Assembly (NCBI RefSeq): GCF_902459655.1
Contig: NZ_CABPSB010000006.1
Coordinates: forward strand, 124,001-188,000
Length of the DNA: 64,000 nt
Direction of reading: 5' to 3'
From: Pandoraea anhela
GTDB lineage: Bacteria; Pseudomonadota; Gammaproteobacteria; Burkholderiales; Burkholderiaceae
Shown here piece by piece: positions 25,096 to 33,416 of this stretch (its first letter is position 1; the number at the start of each line of letters is the position of its first letter). The translations under genes and the position numbers were made by a program. The notes beneath the pieces are model-generated. The model searched no databases, was not told where the DNA came from, and saw only the letters and a program-made list of their open reading frames with translations.

Positions 25096-25340
25096 GCGGT
25101 ACCGCCTTTGCCGTCGAAGGAAGCGTCATTCGCGGCGATCGCACCATCACGCATGGTCACGATCACGTCAGGCCACAACAAGCGGCCATTGGCAAGCTTG
25201 GTGGGTACGACGCCTAGGTACGCGCCATGGATACAGTAGCTCTTGCGAACCGTTTGCGGCTTGACCAGGTTTTTGCTGGCAAAAATCGTGGTGTCAACAC
25301 CGCGTGCCAGCGACGACGTATTTTGATCTGCAAAGACCAT
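25092..25340 (-). CDS. Small element protein, first gene of the coupled operon
   Basis: 82 residues, soluble, with an AAGTTC-like weak ribosome site; overlaps the AlpA-like gene by 4 nt. The segment LVKPQTVRKSYCIHGAYLGVVPTKLANGRLLWP resembles a winged or MerR-like DNA-binding segment in which a residue pair selects site specificity. Not assigned to a family. The promoter of the five-gene operon should lie just upstream in the 25341-25478 gap. Confidence 0.6.
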   Translation of the reverse strand: MVFADQNTSSLARGVDTTIFASKNLVKPQTVRKSYCIHGAYLGVVPTKLANGRLLWPDVIVTMRDGAIAANDASFDGKGGTA

Positions 25341-25478
25341 GATGAACTCCGTTCTGAATCGACCAAAGCGTGATCGCTACGCGCCATCTGCATGGAGCCA
25401 CGTGGCTCTGCGTTGATGACGGAACGGAGTGTGCGGGCGAAAAGTCGGCCCTTCAGAGTTATGGGCTGCTGTGGTGCC
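25341..25478. promoter_or_regulatory. Promoter/operator region of the five-gene element operon
   Basis: A perfect 14-bp palindrome GAGCCACGTGGCTC at 25395-25408 sits about 55 bp upstream of the first gene. A 9-bp inverted pair ACTCCGTTC / GAACGGAGT (about 25346-25354 and 25421-25429) brackets it. This nested symmetry is a good operator candidate for a small regulator of the operon. Confidence 0.5.
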
Positions 25479-26435
25479 TTATGGGGTCTTGTGGGAGGAC
25501 TTAGCCGCCTTCACCGCGCGCCCGAGGCTTTTCGCGAGGGAGCTTTTTTCGTAAGTATTCGTCGTGCCTTTGCTGTTTCTAAACCGAATCTTTCCATCTG
25601 CATTCACGCCGAGAAGGGGATCCAGCTTTCGTTCGGCCAGTTTGATCAACTCCTCCCATACCGAGTGAAAATTTTCCGGTTCAGGGGCTGCATCTATAGC
25701 CCTGACAATGGCCGATGACACTTCCCCACGAAACGGGTATTCCATAATCTTATTCTTAGAAATCGTGGAAATATAACCATCGCCTTGGTCGGTGGGATGC
25801 AACCTCACTTGGGATTCATCGAAACCGCGCGCATTGTGCGCTTTGCCACAAAGATTGAGCTGTTCCGACAATCGCTCTACCTCTCCACCGGCCACCCGCA
25901 ACATTTCAAGCCTGACCACGCCATGCGAGCTTGCTGCTGAAGGTTGCGCGAGGACCCAAGCAACCTCCTTGGCGCGACGCTTCATCCGTTCGGCGAACAT
26001 CGCAGCTTGTTCTGCCTGTGGCTGTTCTTCTTGCCAGTCAACAACGCGCCGCATCACCAATTCGGGGCAGATGTAGCCAACCGGTGTCACCGACTGCTCT
26101 ATTTTTATCTTCTCTATGTCTGTAGAGGGCAGGGCCGCATACTCGCCGTATTGCAGTCTCGCGCAGAACACTGGCTCAACAGCGTCGATGCTACCCACTT
26201 GGCTCTCATGTGGTATGCCGCGATCGCTCACCGGCCATGCATACAGCCCTTCGCGCAAGACGGGGGCGTATAGATCAAGCTTTCTGGCTATCCCCTCGTC
26301 AAGCAAATATTCGGATTCGCAGCCGAGGCGCGCAGCGACGTCGGGTAAAGGCAAATATTCACGCTTGGGGTGGTCGTCTTTGAGCAGGGTTTCAAGCCAG
26401 AACCCCGTCGGCCCCATCAACTCTGTTTTCGTCAT
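25479..26435 (-). CDS. Element protein of unknown function next to tRNA-Ala
   Basis: 318 residues, no signal or membrane segment. N-terminal YLPLPDVAARLGCESEYLLD looks like a short DNA-binding helix-turn-helix, and the middle is helical and charged. It occupies the end of the element next to tRNA-Ala where an integrase is usual, but I see none of the R...HxxR...Y motifs of tyrosine integrases and no serine-recombinase motif. Transcribed away from the tRNA. Not recognised. Confidence 0.6.
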   Translation of the reverse strand: MTKTELMGPTGFWLETLLKDDHPKREYLPLPDVAARLGCESEYLLDEGIARKLDLYAPVLREGLYAWPVSDRGIPHESQVGSIDAVEPVFCARLQYGEYAALPSTDIEKIKIEQSVTPVGYICPELVMRRVVDWQEEQPQAEQAAMFAERMKRRAKEVAWVLAQPSAASSHGVVRLEMLRVAGGEVERLSEQLNLCGKAHNARGFDESQVRLHPTDQGDGYISTISKNKIMEYPFRGEVSSAIVRAIDAAPEPENFHSVWEELIKLAERKLDPLLGVNADGKIRFRNSKGTTNTYEKSSLAKSLGRAVKAAKSSHKTP

Positions 26436-26556
26436 CGCTACCTCGGCCCCATTTAGGGCGTATGTCGGGTTGTAGCTTACCGCGTGACGATGATGGGTGT
26501 GGATCTGAGCAGATCAAATCCGGTTACACAGCGGTTACACAGACCGAAGAAACACA

Positions 26557-26589
26557 AAAGGGTTACAGGCAAATCACCTGTAACCCTTT
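26557..26589 (-). terminator. Strong hairpin terminator of tRNA-Ala
   Basis: Perfect 13-bp stem AAAGGGTTACAGG (26557-26569) / CCTGTAACCCTTT (26577-26589), 7-nt loop, directly downstream of the tRNA on the minus strand. T residues at the stem base support termination. Confidence 0.75.
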
Positions 26590-26597
26590 GATTTTAT

Positions 26598-26673
<76 letters not shown>

Positions 26674-26765
26674 ACACGAAGCCTTGATTATATCGATTTT
26701 TCCCGACGCGGCGAGCAGCCGACAAAATTGCTCGGGAATGCCGCCCGGGACATCGCCCCACGACG

Positions 26766-28475
26766 TCAAACCGTCCCCAGATTTCCTTTCATCCCCCGGA
26801 TCGCCGGGACCTTCGGCGCTTTCGCGACAATCGTCTTCTGCGCCTTGAGATAACGCGCAACGACATCCCACACCGGTTCGCCCTGCGCACCTTCGGCCAC
26901 CGGCGCCCAACCCGCCACCTTGTACGTCTTGTCCGCCTCGATGCGCTTGCCGTTCAGACGCATCTCCGTAATGCGCTGCCCCATCGGTGCCATCGGATCG
27001 ATGGTGTAATCCATGCCGCCCACGCGCACCATGTCGCCGCCCTGCTGGTAGTAAGGGTCCGGATTGAACAGGTTGTCCGCCACGTCTTCGAGCACCGTCC
27101 TGATCGTCTCCCCCGTCATCGGCGTGAGCGTCGTATACGGGTAAGTGACAGCCGTCTGATCGAGCAATTGCTCCATCGTGATCGTTTGCCCCGGCAGTAA
27201 CGACGTCCCCCAACGAAAGCCCGGCGAAAAACCGATCTCGGCATCTTTCTCGGCCATCACGGCGTCGAGCAACAACTGGTCGAAGGTCCCGTTGAAATTC
27301 CCACGGCGGTACAACACGCCCTCCGTCACCGCCAGCGGCTCAGCCAGCTTCGCGGCAAACGGCGCACGCACGCGCTCGATGAGCGCCTGCATCTGTGCAT
27401 CCGCCGGCAACAGGTTCGCGAACACCGGCAGCAACTTGTAACGGAAGTCCACGGGCTTGCCGCCCTTCACGTCGAAGTCCAGCACCGCGAGGAACTTGCC
27501 GTTCGAGCCGGCATTGGTGACGAGCGTCCTGCCGCCCGCGTTCTCCACCACCACCGGCCGGGGCACGCCATCGTGCGTGTGACCACCGAGTATCGCGTCG
27601 ATGCCGCGCACGCGCGACGCCAGCTTCAGATCGACGTCCATGCCGTTGTGCGAAAGCACGACGACCACCTGCGCCCCCTTGCCGCGCACCTCGTCGACCA
27701 TCGACTGCAAACGCGCCTCCTGAATGCCGAACGTCCAATCCGGCACGAAGTAACGCGGATTCGCAATCGGCGTGTAAGGAAACGCCTGCCCGATGATCGC
27801 GACCGGCACGCCGTTCATCGTCTTCATCGTGTACGGCGCGAAGACCGGATCGCCGAAGTCGTTCGTCTGCACGTTCTGCGCAACGAAGTCGATCTTGCCC
27901 TTGAGTTGCTCCTCCACGACGGACTTCACACGATCGGCGCCGTAGGTGAATTCCCAATGCGCCGTCATGACGTCCACGCCCAGCGCCAGCGTGGCATCCA
28001 CCATGTCCTGCCCCTTCGTCCACATGGCCGTGCCGGAGCCCTGCCACGTATCGCCACCGTCGAGCAGCAGCGCGCCGGGACGCGACGCCTTCATGCGCTT
28101 GACCAGTGTCGCAAGGTGAGCGAAGCCCCCGACTTTGCCGTATGTGCGTGCGGCAGCCGCAAAATCGAGGTAGGTGAACGCGTAAGCATCCGGCGTGCCG
28201 GGGCGCAGACCATAGGCTTTGAGGAACGCCTCACCCACGAGATGCGGCGGTTTGTTGGCCTGCTCGCCAATTCCCAGATTGACGCTCGGTTCTCGGAAGT
28301 ACATCGGCAGCAACTGCGCGTGGCAGTCGGTGAAATGCAGCAAATGCACATTGCCGAACTTCGGCAGATCGTAGAACGCCCCGGCCGCCTTCGCCGCCAC
28401 CGTGTCGTGATGCGACAGCGCCATCCCTCCGGCGGCCGCCACGGCCAGCACCTGCATGAACTCGCGTCGATTCAT
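26766..28475 (-). CDS. soxB: SoxB, thiosulfohydrolase
   Basis: 569 residues from ATG 28475 with GGAGACGAA upstream; a start six codons earlier lacks a ribosome site. Tat-like N-terminus (NRREFMQ). Metallophosphatase motifs: HFTDCHAQLLP, DGGDTWQGSGTA, SHNGMDVDL and GGHTHDG are the SoxB dimanganese ligands. It hydrolyses the sulfate group from the SoxY-bound thiosulfonate in the periplasm. Last gene of the minus-strand sox operon, adjacent to the tRNA. High confidence. Confidence 0.96.
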   Translation of the reverse strand: MNRREFMQVLAVAAAGGMALSHHDTVAAKAAGAFYDLPKFGNVHLLHFTDCHAQLLPMYFREPSVNLGIGEQANKPPHLVGEAFLKAYGLRPGTPDAYAFTYLDFAAAARTYGKVGGFAHLATLVKRMKASRPGALLLDGGDTWQGSGTAMWTKGQDMVDATLALGVDVMTAHWEFTYGADRVKSVVEEQLKGKIDFVAQNVQTNDFGDPVFAPYTMKTMNGVPVAIIGQAFPYTPIANPRYFVPDWTFGIQEARLQSMVDEVRGKGAQVVVVLSHNGMDVDLKLASRVRGIDAILGGHTHDGVPRPVVVENAGGRTLVTNAGSNGKFLAVLDFDVKGGKPVDFRYKLLPVFANLLPADAQMQALIERVRAPFAAKLAEPLAVTEGVLYRRGNFNGTFDQLLLDAVMAEKDAEIGFSPGFRWGTSLLPGQTITMEQLLDQTAVTYPYTTLTPMTGETIRTVLEDVADNLFNPDPYYQQGGDMVRVGGMDYTIDPMAPMGQRITEMRLNGKRIEADKTYKVAGWAPVAEGAQGEPVWDVVARYLKAQKTIVAKAPKVPAIRGMKGNLGTV

Positions 28476-28570
28476 TTCGTCTCCATGGCGCATACGGCTG
28501 CGATGCGCCGACCTTGCCGTTATCCCTTACCGGTACCCTTTACCCGCGATCCGTTACGCGGCGATTGCAT

Positions 28571-28606
28571 CGCACTATTCGCACTATTCGCACTGTTCGC
28601 ACCGAT
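28571..28606. repeat. 9-bp tandem repeat between soxB and thioredoxin gene
   Basis: Three tandem copies of CGCACTATT (third reads CGCACTGTT), 28571-28597, followed by a degenerate fourth (CGCACCGAT). Non-coding, 95 bp upstream of soxB. See similar 9/10-bp repeats elsewhere. Confidence 0.75.
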
Positions 28607-28622
28607 CACCCGCCGCGTTCGC

Positions 28623-29150
28623 TCACTTGCCCGCGTAGTCCGCGAGCGCCGCCACGTCCTCCCCGAACATCTCCCCCACTTCCTTGCGCAACACCTTGCC
28701 ATTGCGTCCGATCACGTACAGCTCGGGCAAGCCGCGACGTTTGCCGAGCGCCGCCCGCCACGCATCCGTCTCCATCCCGGCCGGGAACGTGTAGTTGTGC
28801 GCCTTCAGATAATCGAGCGCGTCCTGCGGCGCCTTGTCGATGGACAGCGTGACGATCTGGATCGGCTTGCCGCGCGTTGCGACGTAAAGCTTCTGCAAGT
28901 GCGGATTTTGCTGTGCGCAGAACGGACACCACGACGCCCAGTACTCGACGATGACCGTGCGGTCGCGGAACGCGCTCGCGGGCAATGTCTTGCCATCGAG
29001 CAGCGTGAGCGACGGCAGCACGACCGTGTCGCCAACGTCCACCGCGAGCGCCGGAGCACTGGTCAGGACGGCAACCGCACTCAGCGTCATGGCGAATACC
29101 ACCCGCGCACGTGTCCCCACGTGACGCATCGAGCCGATCAGGGATGTCAT
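28623..29150 (-). CDS. TlpA-type thioredoxin of the sox operon (SoxW-like)
   Basis: 175 residues from ATG 29150 with GGAG 7 nt upstream. Signal peptide (ALAVDVGD cleavage region), then the thioredoxin fold with WCPFC active site. In sox operons such proteins (SoxW/SoxS) keep SoxYZ or the Cys persulfides reduced; which subtype applies cannot be told from sequence. Sits between soxX and soxB in a gene string on the minus strand. Confidence 0.8.
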   Translation of the reverse strand: MTSLIGSMRHVGTRARVVFAMTLSAVAVLTSAPALAVDVGDTVVLPSLTLLDGKTLPASAFRDRTVIVEYWASWCPFCAQQNPHLQKLYVATRGKPIQIVTLSIDKAPQDALDYLKAHNYTFPAGMETDAWRAALGKRRGLPELYVIGRNGKVLRKEVGEMFGEDVAALADYAGK

Positions 29151-29229
29151 GAAGAACTCCGGAAACCGGCGGCGGCTCGCGCGCCCATCGCAAGACGGGA
29201 GACGCCGCCGCACACCGAAACGACGTGCC

Positions 29230-29880
29230 TTACTGGTTGACCGGCGAGGCCGGATCGAGCAGCAGCGCCATGACGTCCTTCAACTGCTGTTCCGTGAGGA
29301 TGCCCGCCGCACCGAAGCGCGGCATGTTCGAGCAGGCCATGTAGCTGTGCGAGTCGTAGACCTTTGCCCACGTGTACTTGAGCACTTCGGGCGAATCGCC
29401 GCGCAGCTTGCCGTAGTTGTACAGCGACGGGCCGATGTTGCCGAACGAGATCTCGCTCTTGGTCAACTGGTGGCAGGCGTAGCAGTTGCCGCCGTTGACG
29501 GTGTCGGCCTTGTCGGTGAACTGCATGCCGCGTCCGTTCTGCGCCACCTTCTCGCCTTCCTTCCAGTCGCCGAGATACTTGCCGTCGGCGGGCGTCTTGA
29601 CGTTGGCCAGTTCCGCCTTTTGCAGACGCTCGGCGAGTTTCGCCGGCATCGGCTTCACGGCGTACTGCGTGCACAGCTTCTGCAATTCGCTCTGGTCGAT
29701 GCGATCGAGTTGCGCGATGCCCGCGCCACGGAACGAGTCGCGCAATTCCTGCACGACGGCCGCGTCGGTGGCGCCGGTGACGAGCTTCACGCCCTCTCCC
29801 TGAGCAAAGGCCGCGCCGACGACGAGAGCCCCGGCCGCTGCCAGCGCGACCCCGGTCGCGCGCAATGCGAATGTTTTCAT
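29230..29880 (-). CDS. soxX: SoxX, c-type cytochrome of sulfur oxidation
   Basis: 216 residues with a cleavable Sec signal (AAFAQG). One CYACH heme site; Met ligand candidate in YMACSNMPRFG. SoxAX joins thiosulfate to SoxYZ and passes two electrons to the SoxX heme. Longer than many SoxX because of an N-terminal helical extension (residues 30-90). Directly downstream of soxA with a 19-bp gap. Confidence 0.9.
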   Translation of the reverse strand: MKTFALRATGVALAAAGALVVGAAFAQGEGVKLVTGATDAAVVQELRDSFRGAGIAQLDRIDQSELQKLCTQYAVKPMPAKLAERLQKAELANVKTPADGKYLGDWKEGEKVAQNGRGMQFTDKADTVNGGNCYACHQLTKSEISFGNIGPSLYNYGKLRGDSPEVLKYTWAKVYDSHSYMACSNMPRFGAAGILTEQQLKDVMALLLDPASPVNQ

Positions 29881-29899
29881 GGGTGTGCCTCGTGGTCGG

Positions 29900-30793
29900 T
29901 CAGCGTTTCAGGCCGGGGGCGTCCATCTTGCCGCCGTTGGCCATCACACCGAGGAAGGTAATCAGATCGATCGACGCCTGCGAACCGTAGTTAAGCTCCG
30001 GCATGCGCTGCTGACGGAAGCAGTCGTACATGCGCCACTGGATGGTGCGAAGCGCGCCCTGCGAGACACGATAGCCCGGCCACGTCGCGAAGGCCTGACG
30101 TGCCGCCGCCGGCTTGGTCAGGTTCGGCAGGTCCTGAAGACGGATCCGCTTGTCGTCCGCCCCGTGGCACGACGCACACGAGAAATCGTACGGACCGGCA
30201 CGGTAGTAAAAGATCTTCTGGCCGCGCGCGTAAGCCTCCTTCTCTTCCTTGTGCGACTGCGGCACACGGATCTGCGCGCCGCGCGACTGACCCGCCACGT
30301 AAGCCGTGAGCGCTTCGAGATTGGTCGGGTCCTGGCCCTCCCTGGAGAACGGCTGCTTGATGACGTCCGCCCGCTTGAAGCCTTGCAGATTCACCATGCA
30401 CTCGACGATGCGCGATTCGCCGTCGAGCACGCGCTTCGAATCGGGGAAGTAGCGCGGAAGCTGGGCGTAGGCGTCTTTCAGCACGCCCGCGCCGAGCCCG
30501 AGGTCGCACTGGGCGAGCGACACGTTGTTCGGGCCGCGCGGCGTGTTCCAGAGGGCCTCGCCGCGCATTTCGATGAGTTCTGCCGGGTTGCCGTCCGCGA
30601 GCATTTCGCGATACTGCGCGATAGCGTCGGCCGTCGAGCTGTCGGCGGCGACTGCGGTGGCTAAGGGAACGCCGGCGCCCGCGACGGCGAGCACGCCGCC
30701 GAGCAAGGTACCGAGCACTTTGCGGTGCCGCCATGCGGAACCGCTAACGGTCGCAGGCACGCTCGCCGGTGCGCTATGTTGCGCATCTTTCAT
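29900..30793 (-). CDS. soxA: SoxA, monoheme L-cysteine S-thiosulfotransferase subunit
   Basis: 297 residues from ATG 30793, chosen for GAGGAGA 6 nt upstream; the longer frame overlaps soxZ. Signal peptide, CDLGLG and ESRIVECMVNLQGF segments typical of the family, and a single CASCH heme site, so it is the monoheme type lacking the N-terminal heme. The YDCFRQQRMPEL segment supplies the catalytic Cys. Partner of soxX just downstream. Confidence 0.92.
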   Translation of the reverse strand: MKDAQHSAPASVPATVSGSAWRHRKVLGTLLGGVLAVAGAGVPLATAVAADSSTADAIAQYREMLADGNPAELIEMRGEALWNTPRGPNNVSLAQCDLGLGAGVLKDAYAQLPRYFPDSKRVLDGESRIVECMVNLQGFKRADVIKQPFSREGQDPTNLEALTAYVAGQSRGAQIRVPQSHKEEKEAYARGQKIFYYRAGPYDFSCASCHGADDKRIRLQDLPNLTKPAAARQAFATWPGYRVSQGALRTIQWRMYDCFRQQRMPELNYGSQASIDLITFLGVMANGGKMDAPGLKR

Positions 30794-30848
30794 CTGGCTC
30801 TCCTCTTTGTGGGGTGGGTCGGCGCAGCAACGCCCCCGGCACGCCGAC

Positions 30849-31160
30849 TCAGGCGACCGTCGCCTCGTCGGTGCGCGAATCACCCTTGTTGTCGGTCCAC
30901 GTCACCGCGACCTTGTCGCCCTTCTTGCCGCCCTTGAACTTGAACGACATGAACGGATCCTTCGACACGGCGGGGCCCCACTCGGCCGTCAGCACCGTCT
31001 TGCCGTTGCAAGTGACCGTGACCGTCTGAATGAAGTGTGCGGGGACGATGTTACCGGAAGCGTCCTTGCGCTGACCGGTTTCCATGATGTGGCTCATCAG
31101 CGCCTTGACTTCGACGACACCGCCGGCCTCGGTTGCGCGAATGCGCATCGGATTACCCAT
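30849..31160 (-). CDS. soxZ: SoxZ, thiosulfate carrier subunit
   Basis: 103 residues, all-beta, opening MGNPMRIRATEAGGVVEVKAL with MSHIMETGQRKD, standard for SoxZ. It binds SoxY and carries the sulfur intermediates between Sox enzymes. No signal of its own; it is exported with SoxY. Between soxY and soxA on the minus strand. Confidence 0.94.
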   Translation of the reverse strand: MGNPMRIRATEAGGVVEVKALMSHIMETGQRKDASGNIVPAHFIQTVTVTCNGKTVLTAEWGPAVSKDPFMSFKFKGGKKGDKVAVTWTDNKGDSRTDEATVA

Positions 31161-31193
31161 GTTGTGCTCCTCTAGCCTGATACGATGCGTCGC

Positions 31194-31661
31194 TCAACCG
31201 CCGCAGCCACCCAGCGTGACCTTGATTTCCTTCTCGGCCACGAGGTACTTGTTGTCCGCCTTGACGAGCGCGTAGACCTTCGAGGTCTGTCCCATCTTCA
31301 CGCGCGTGGTCACCGACGGCTCCGTGCCGTCCGGAATGTCGAACGACGCGGCGAGCGTGTTCGGATTCTTCTCGATCAGGATGGCGATCGATTGCGTGTT
31401 GGGGGCCTTGCTCGTGACCGCCACCGGCACGACCGCGCCGTTCTCGGCGATGTCGGGCGCCGTCAGCACGACCAGGTCGCTGGGGCTCGCGCTCGTGCCG
31501 CCGAGCGCCTTGACCGTGTCGGCCACGCTCTTGGTGGCAAACGCCGCCTTGTTCCACTCCACCTGTGCCGCGCGGGCCTCCTCGGGCTTGATCAGCCCGG
31601 CGGCCACCGCCAGTCCCATGACCGCGGAAAACCGCAGCATGTCGCGTCGCTGTTGGTTCAT
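31194..31661 (-). CDS. soxY: SoxY, sulfur carrier with GGCGG tail
   Basis: 155 residues from ATG 31661 (start with AGAAGGAAA upstream). Tat-like signal (MNQQRRDMLRFSA) and the terminal swinging arm GGCGG, whose Cys is the covalent attachment point for sulfur. Upstream residues match the SoxY beta domain. Forms the SoxYZ complex with the following gene. Confidence 0.95.
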   Translation of the reverse strand: MNQQRRDMLRFSAVMGLAVAAGLIKPEEARAAQVEWNKAAFATKSVADTVKALGGTSASPSDLVVLTAPDIAENGAVVPVAVTSKAPNTQSIAILIEKNPNTLAASFDIPDGTEPSVTTRVKMGQTSKVYALVKADNKYLVAEKEIKVTLGGCGG

Positions 31662-31778
31662 CTTTGTGTGTTTCCTTCTCTGAAGGCCGCCGGTGCAACG
31701 ATCATGACGCATGACGTCACAACCTGCCCCGGCCGCCGTTCGCTCGCCCGATGCTGCGGCGAGCCCCCTGCCCCGGCC

Positions 31779-32108
31779 TTACTTCGCCGGGGCGCCGGCC
31801 AGCACCCAATCCACCAGGATCTTGGCGTCGGCTTCCGACATGTTCGGGTGTGCCGGCATCGGGATCGGACCCCAGACGCCCGAGCCGCCACCCTTCACCT
31901 TCTTCACCAGCTTGTTCACGGCATCCTTGTCGCCCTTGTACTTGGCGGCGACTTCCTGATACGACGGGCCGACGAGCTTCTTGTCCACGGCGTGGCAACC
32001 CATACAGGCGTTGGCCTGGGCGAGTTTGGTGGCGGCGGCGACGTCGACGCCGGCGTGAGCCAGCGAGGTGCCGGCCAGCATGGCCGCAGCGATCAGCATC
32101 TTCTTCAT
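31779..32108 (-). CDS. Small c-type cytochrome (class I, c551/c552-like) of the sox operon
   Basis: 109 residues from ATG 32108. Signal peptide with AHAG cleavage, heme site CMGCH, and GPIPMPAHPNM with the Met ligand. It resembles the C-terminal heme domain of SoxD upstream (both contain VAAKYKG / AAKYHGQ and WG-PMP), so it may be a duplicate of that domain or the electron acceptor for SoxX/SoxCD. Between soxD and soxY. Confidence 0.85.
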   Translation of the reverse strand: MKKMLIAAAMLAGTSLAHAGVDVAAATKLAQANACMGCHAVDKKLVGPSYQEVAAKYKGDKDAVNKLVKKVKGGGSGVWGPIPMPAHPNMSEADAKILVDWVLAGAPAK

Positions 32109-32192
32109 TCTTGCTCCTTCGGTTTGTGTAGGGGACGGGCGCCCTGCGGCGGCCTGGCCTGTGGCCGGCCATCCGTCGGACACCCTGCCCGC

Positions 32193-33416
32193 TCAATGTG
32201 CACCACGAAGCATCCAGTCGACCATCGTACGGATATCGGTTTCTGCAACCTGTGATTGCGGCGGCATCGGCATGCTGCCCCAATTACCGGCACCTCCGGC
32301 ACGTATCTTCGCCACCAGTATTTCAGTCGCATTCGACTGCCCATGGTACTTGGCGGCGACCTCCGAGAAGGCGGGCCCGATCTTCTTGTCGGTAACGCCA
32401 TGACAGGCCAGACAACCGTTCTTATCCGCAAGCGTTGCTGCCGGTGACGTCGCAGCGGCGGTTTGGGCCGGCGCGTCCGGACTCGCCATACCCAACGTGG
32501 CGAGGGCCGCGGTCTTGCGCACCGTCGCATTTTGCGCGGCGGTGCCCGACAGCGGCGGCAGCTTCGTATCGACACCACGCACCGGGCCGATGACCCGGTT
32601 CTGCGCGGCCAGATCTCCATGTGCGTCGCGGGCGTACGCAGGGAGTGCGGACGTCACGATACCAGCCCCGGGACAATCCTGCATACACGCCTTGTTATGG
32701 GTATCCGGTTTGTCGCCCACGCGCCACATGCCGTGCGCACGCGTCATGCCGTTGCGATTGGGCATGCGTTTTTGCACGTCGCCGATGTTCTTGTCGGACA
32801 GCACGAAGTCCGCCGGCACGATCTCGCCGAGGTTCAGGAGGTACGCGGTAACGGCGTACACCTCATCCGGCGTGAGCGAGCGCGGCGCGTTCCACGGCAT
32901 GGCGCGACGGATGTAATCCCAGATCGTGGAGATCGTGTCGACTTTCATGAGCGTGGTGCGCACCGGCTGATTGTTCGCACGCAGCGACGCCACGTGCCCC
33001 GTCTCGATATCGTGCGCCGTGGTGCCGCCCACCAGGGGATTGAAGACCTCGTTGCTCTCACCGAAGGTGCCATGGCAGGACGCGCAGCGCGCATCGAACA
33101 GTTTCTGCCCGTCGGCGACCGAGCCCTGCCCGCGCGGCAAGCCCTTGAAATCGGGACGCACGTCGATGTCCCACGCGCTCAGCTCCGCCGGTGTCGCCTC
33201 GCGCCCGATGCCGGCCATGCCTGCCGGCGCGCTGAGTGGCGCGGCGCGCACCTCAGACGAGAACCAGGCGGCAATCGTCATGCCGGCGAGCGTGAGCGCG
33301 ACGGCCCACAGACCGGCCAGGACGACGGACAGCGCCCGGCGGTGCCGCCGTGCAGATGCCGCAGATATCGCAGGCGCTCCCATGGCGCGTCGTGGGCGTT
33401 CAGTCGACGTGGACAT
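32193..33416 (-). CDS. soxD: SoxD, diheme cytochrome of the sulfur dehydrogenase
   Basis: 407 residues. Membrane or signal segment at residues about 30-52, then two heme motifs, CASCH (N-terminal) and CLACH (C-terminal), the diheme SoxD layout. Contains the GGTTAHDIETGHVASLR and YIRRAMPWNAPRSL segments. Its start overlaps the end of soxC by 17 nt. It carries electrons from SoxC to the cytochrome pool during full oxidation of thiosulfate. Confidence 0.93.
   Translation of the reverse strand: MSTSTERPRRAMGAPAISAASARRHRRALSVVLAGLWAVALTLAGMTIAAWFSSEVRAAPLSAPAGMAGIGREATPAELSAWDIDVRPDFKGLPRGQGSVADGQKLFDARCASCHGTFGESNEVFNPLVGGTTAHDIETGHVASLRANNQPVRTTLMKVDTISTIWDYIRRAMPWNAPRSLTPDEVYAVTAYLLNLGEIVPADFVLSDKNIGDVQKRMPNRNGMTRAHGMWRVGDKPDTHNKACMQDCPGAGIVTSALPAYARDAHGDLAAQNRVIGPVRGVDTKLPPLSGTAAQNATVRKTAALATLGMASPDAPAQTAAATSPAATLADKNGCLACHGVTDKKIGPAFSEVAAKYHGQSNATEILVAKIRAGGAGNWGSMPMPPQSQVAETDIRTMVDWMLRGAH

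Noticed and set aside
26520-26545. Direct repeat GGTTACACAG (two copies) near tRNA-Ala as an attachment site
   Set aside because: Only two adjacent short copies and no partner copy elsewhere in the window; likely incidental.
27573-29240. A 555-residue plus-strand reading frame across soxB
   Set aside because: Arg/His-rich shadow opposite soxB and the thioredoxin gene, no ribosome site, no family match.
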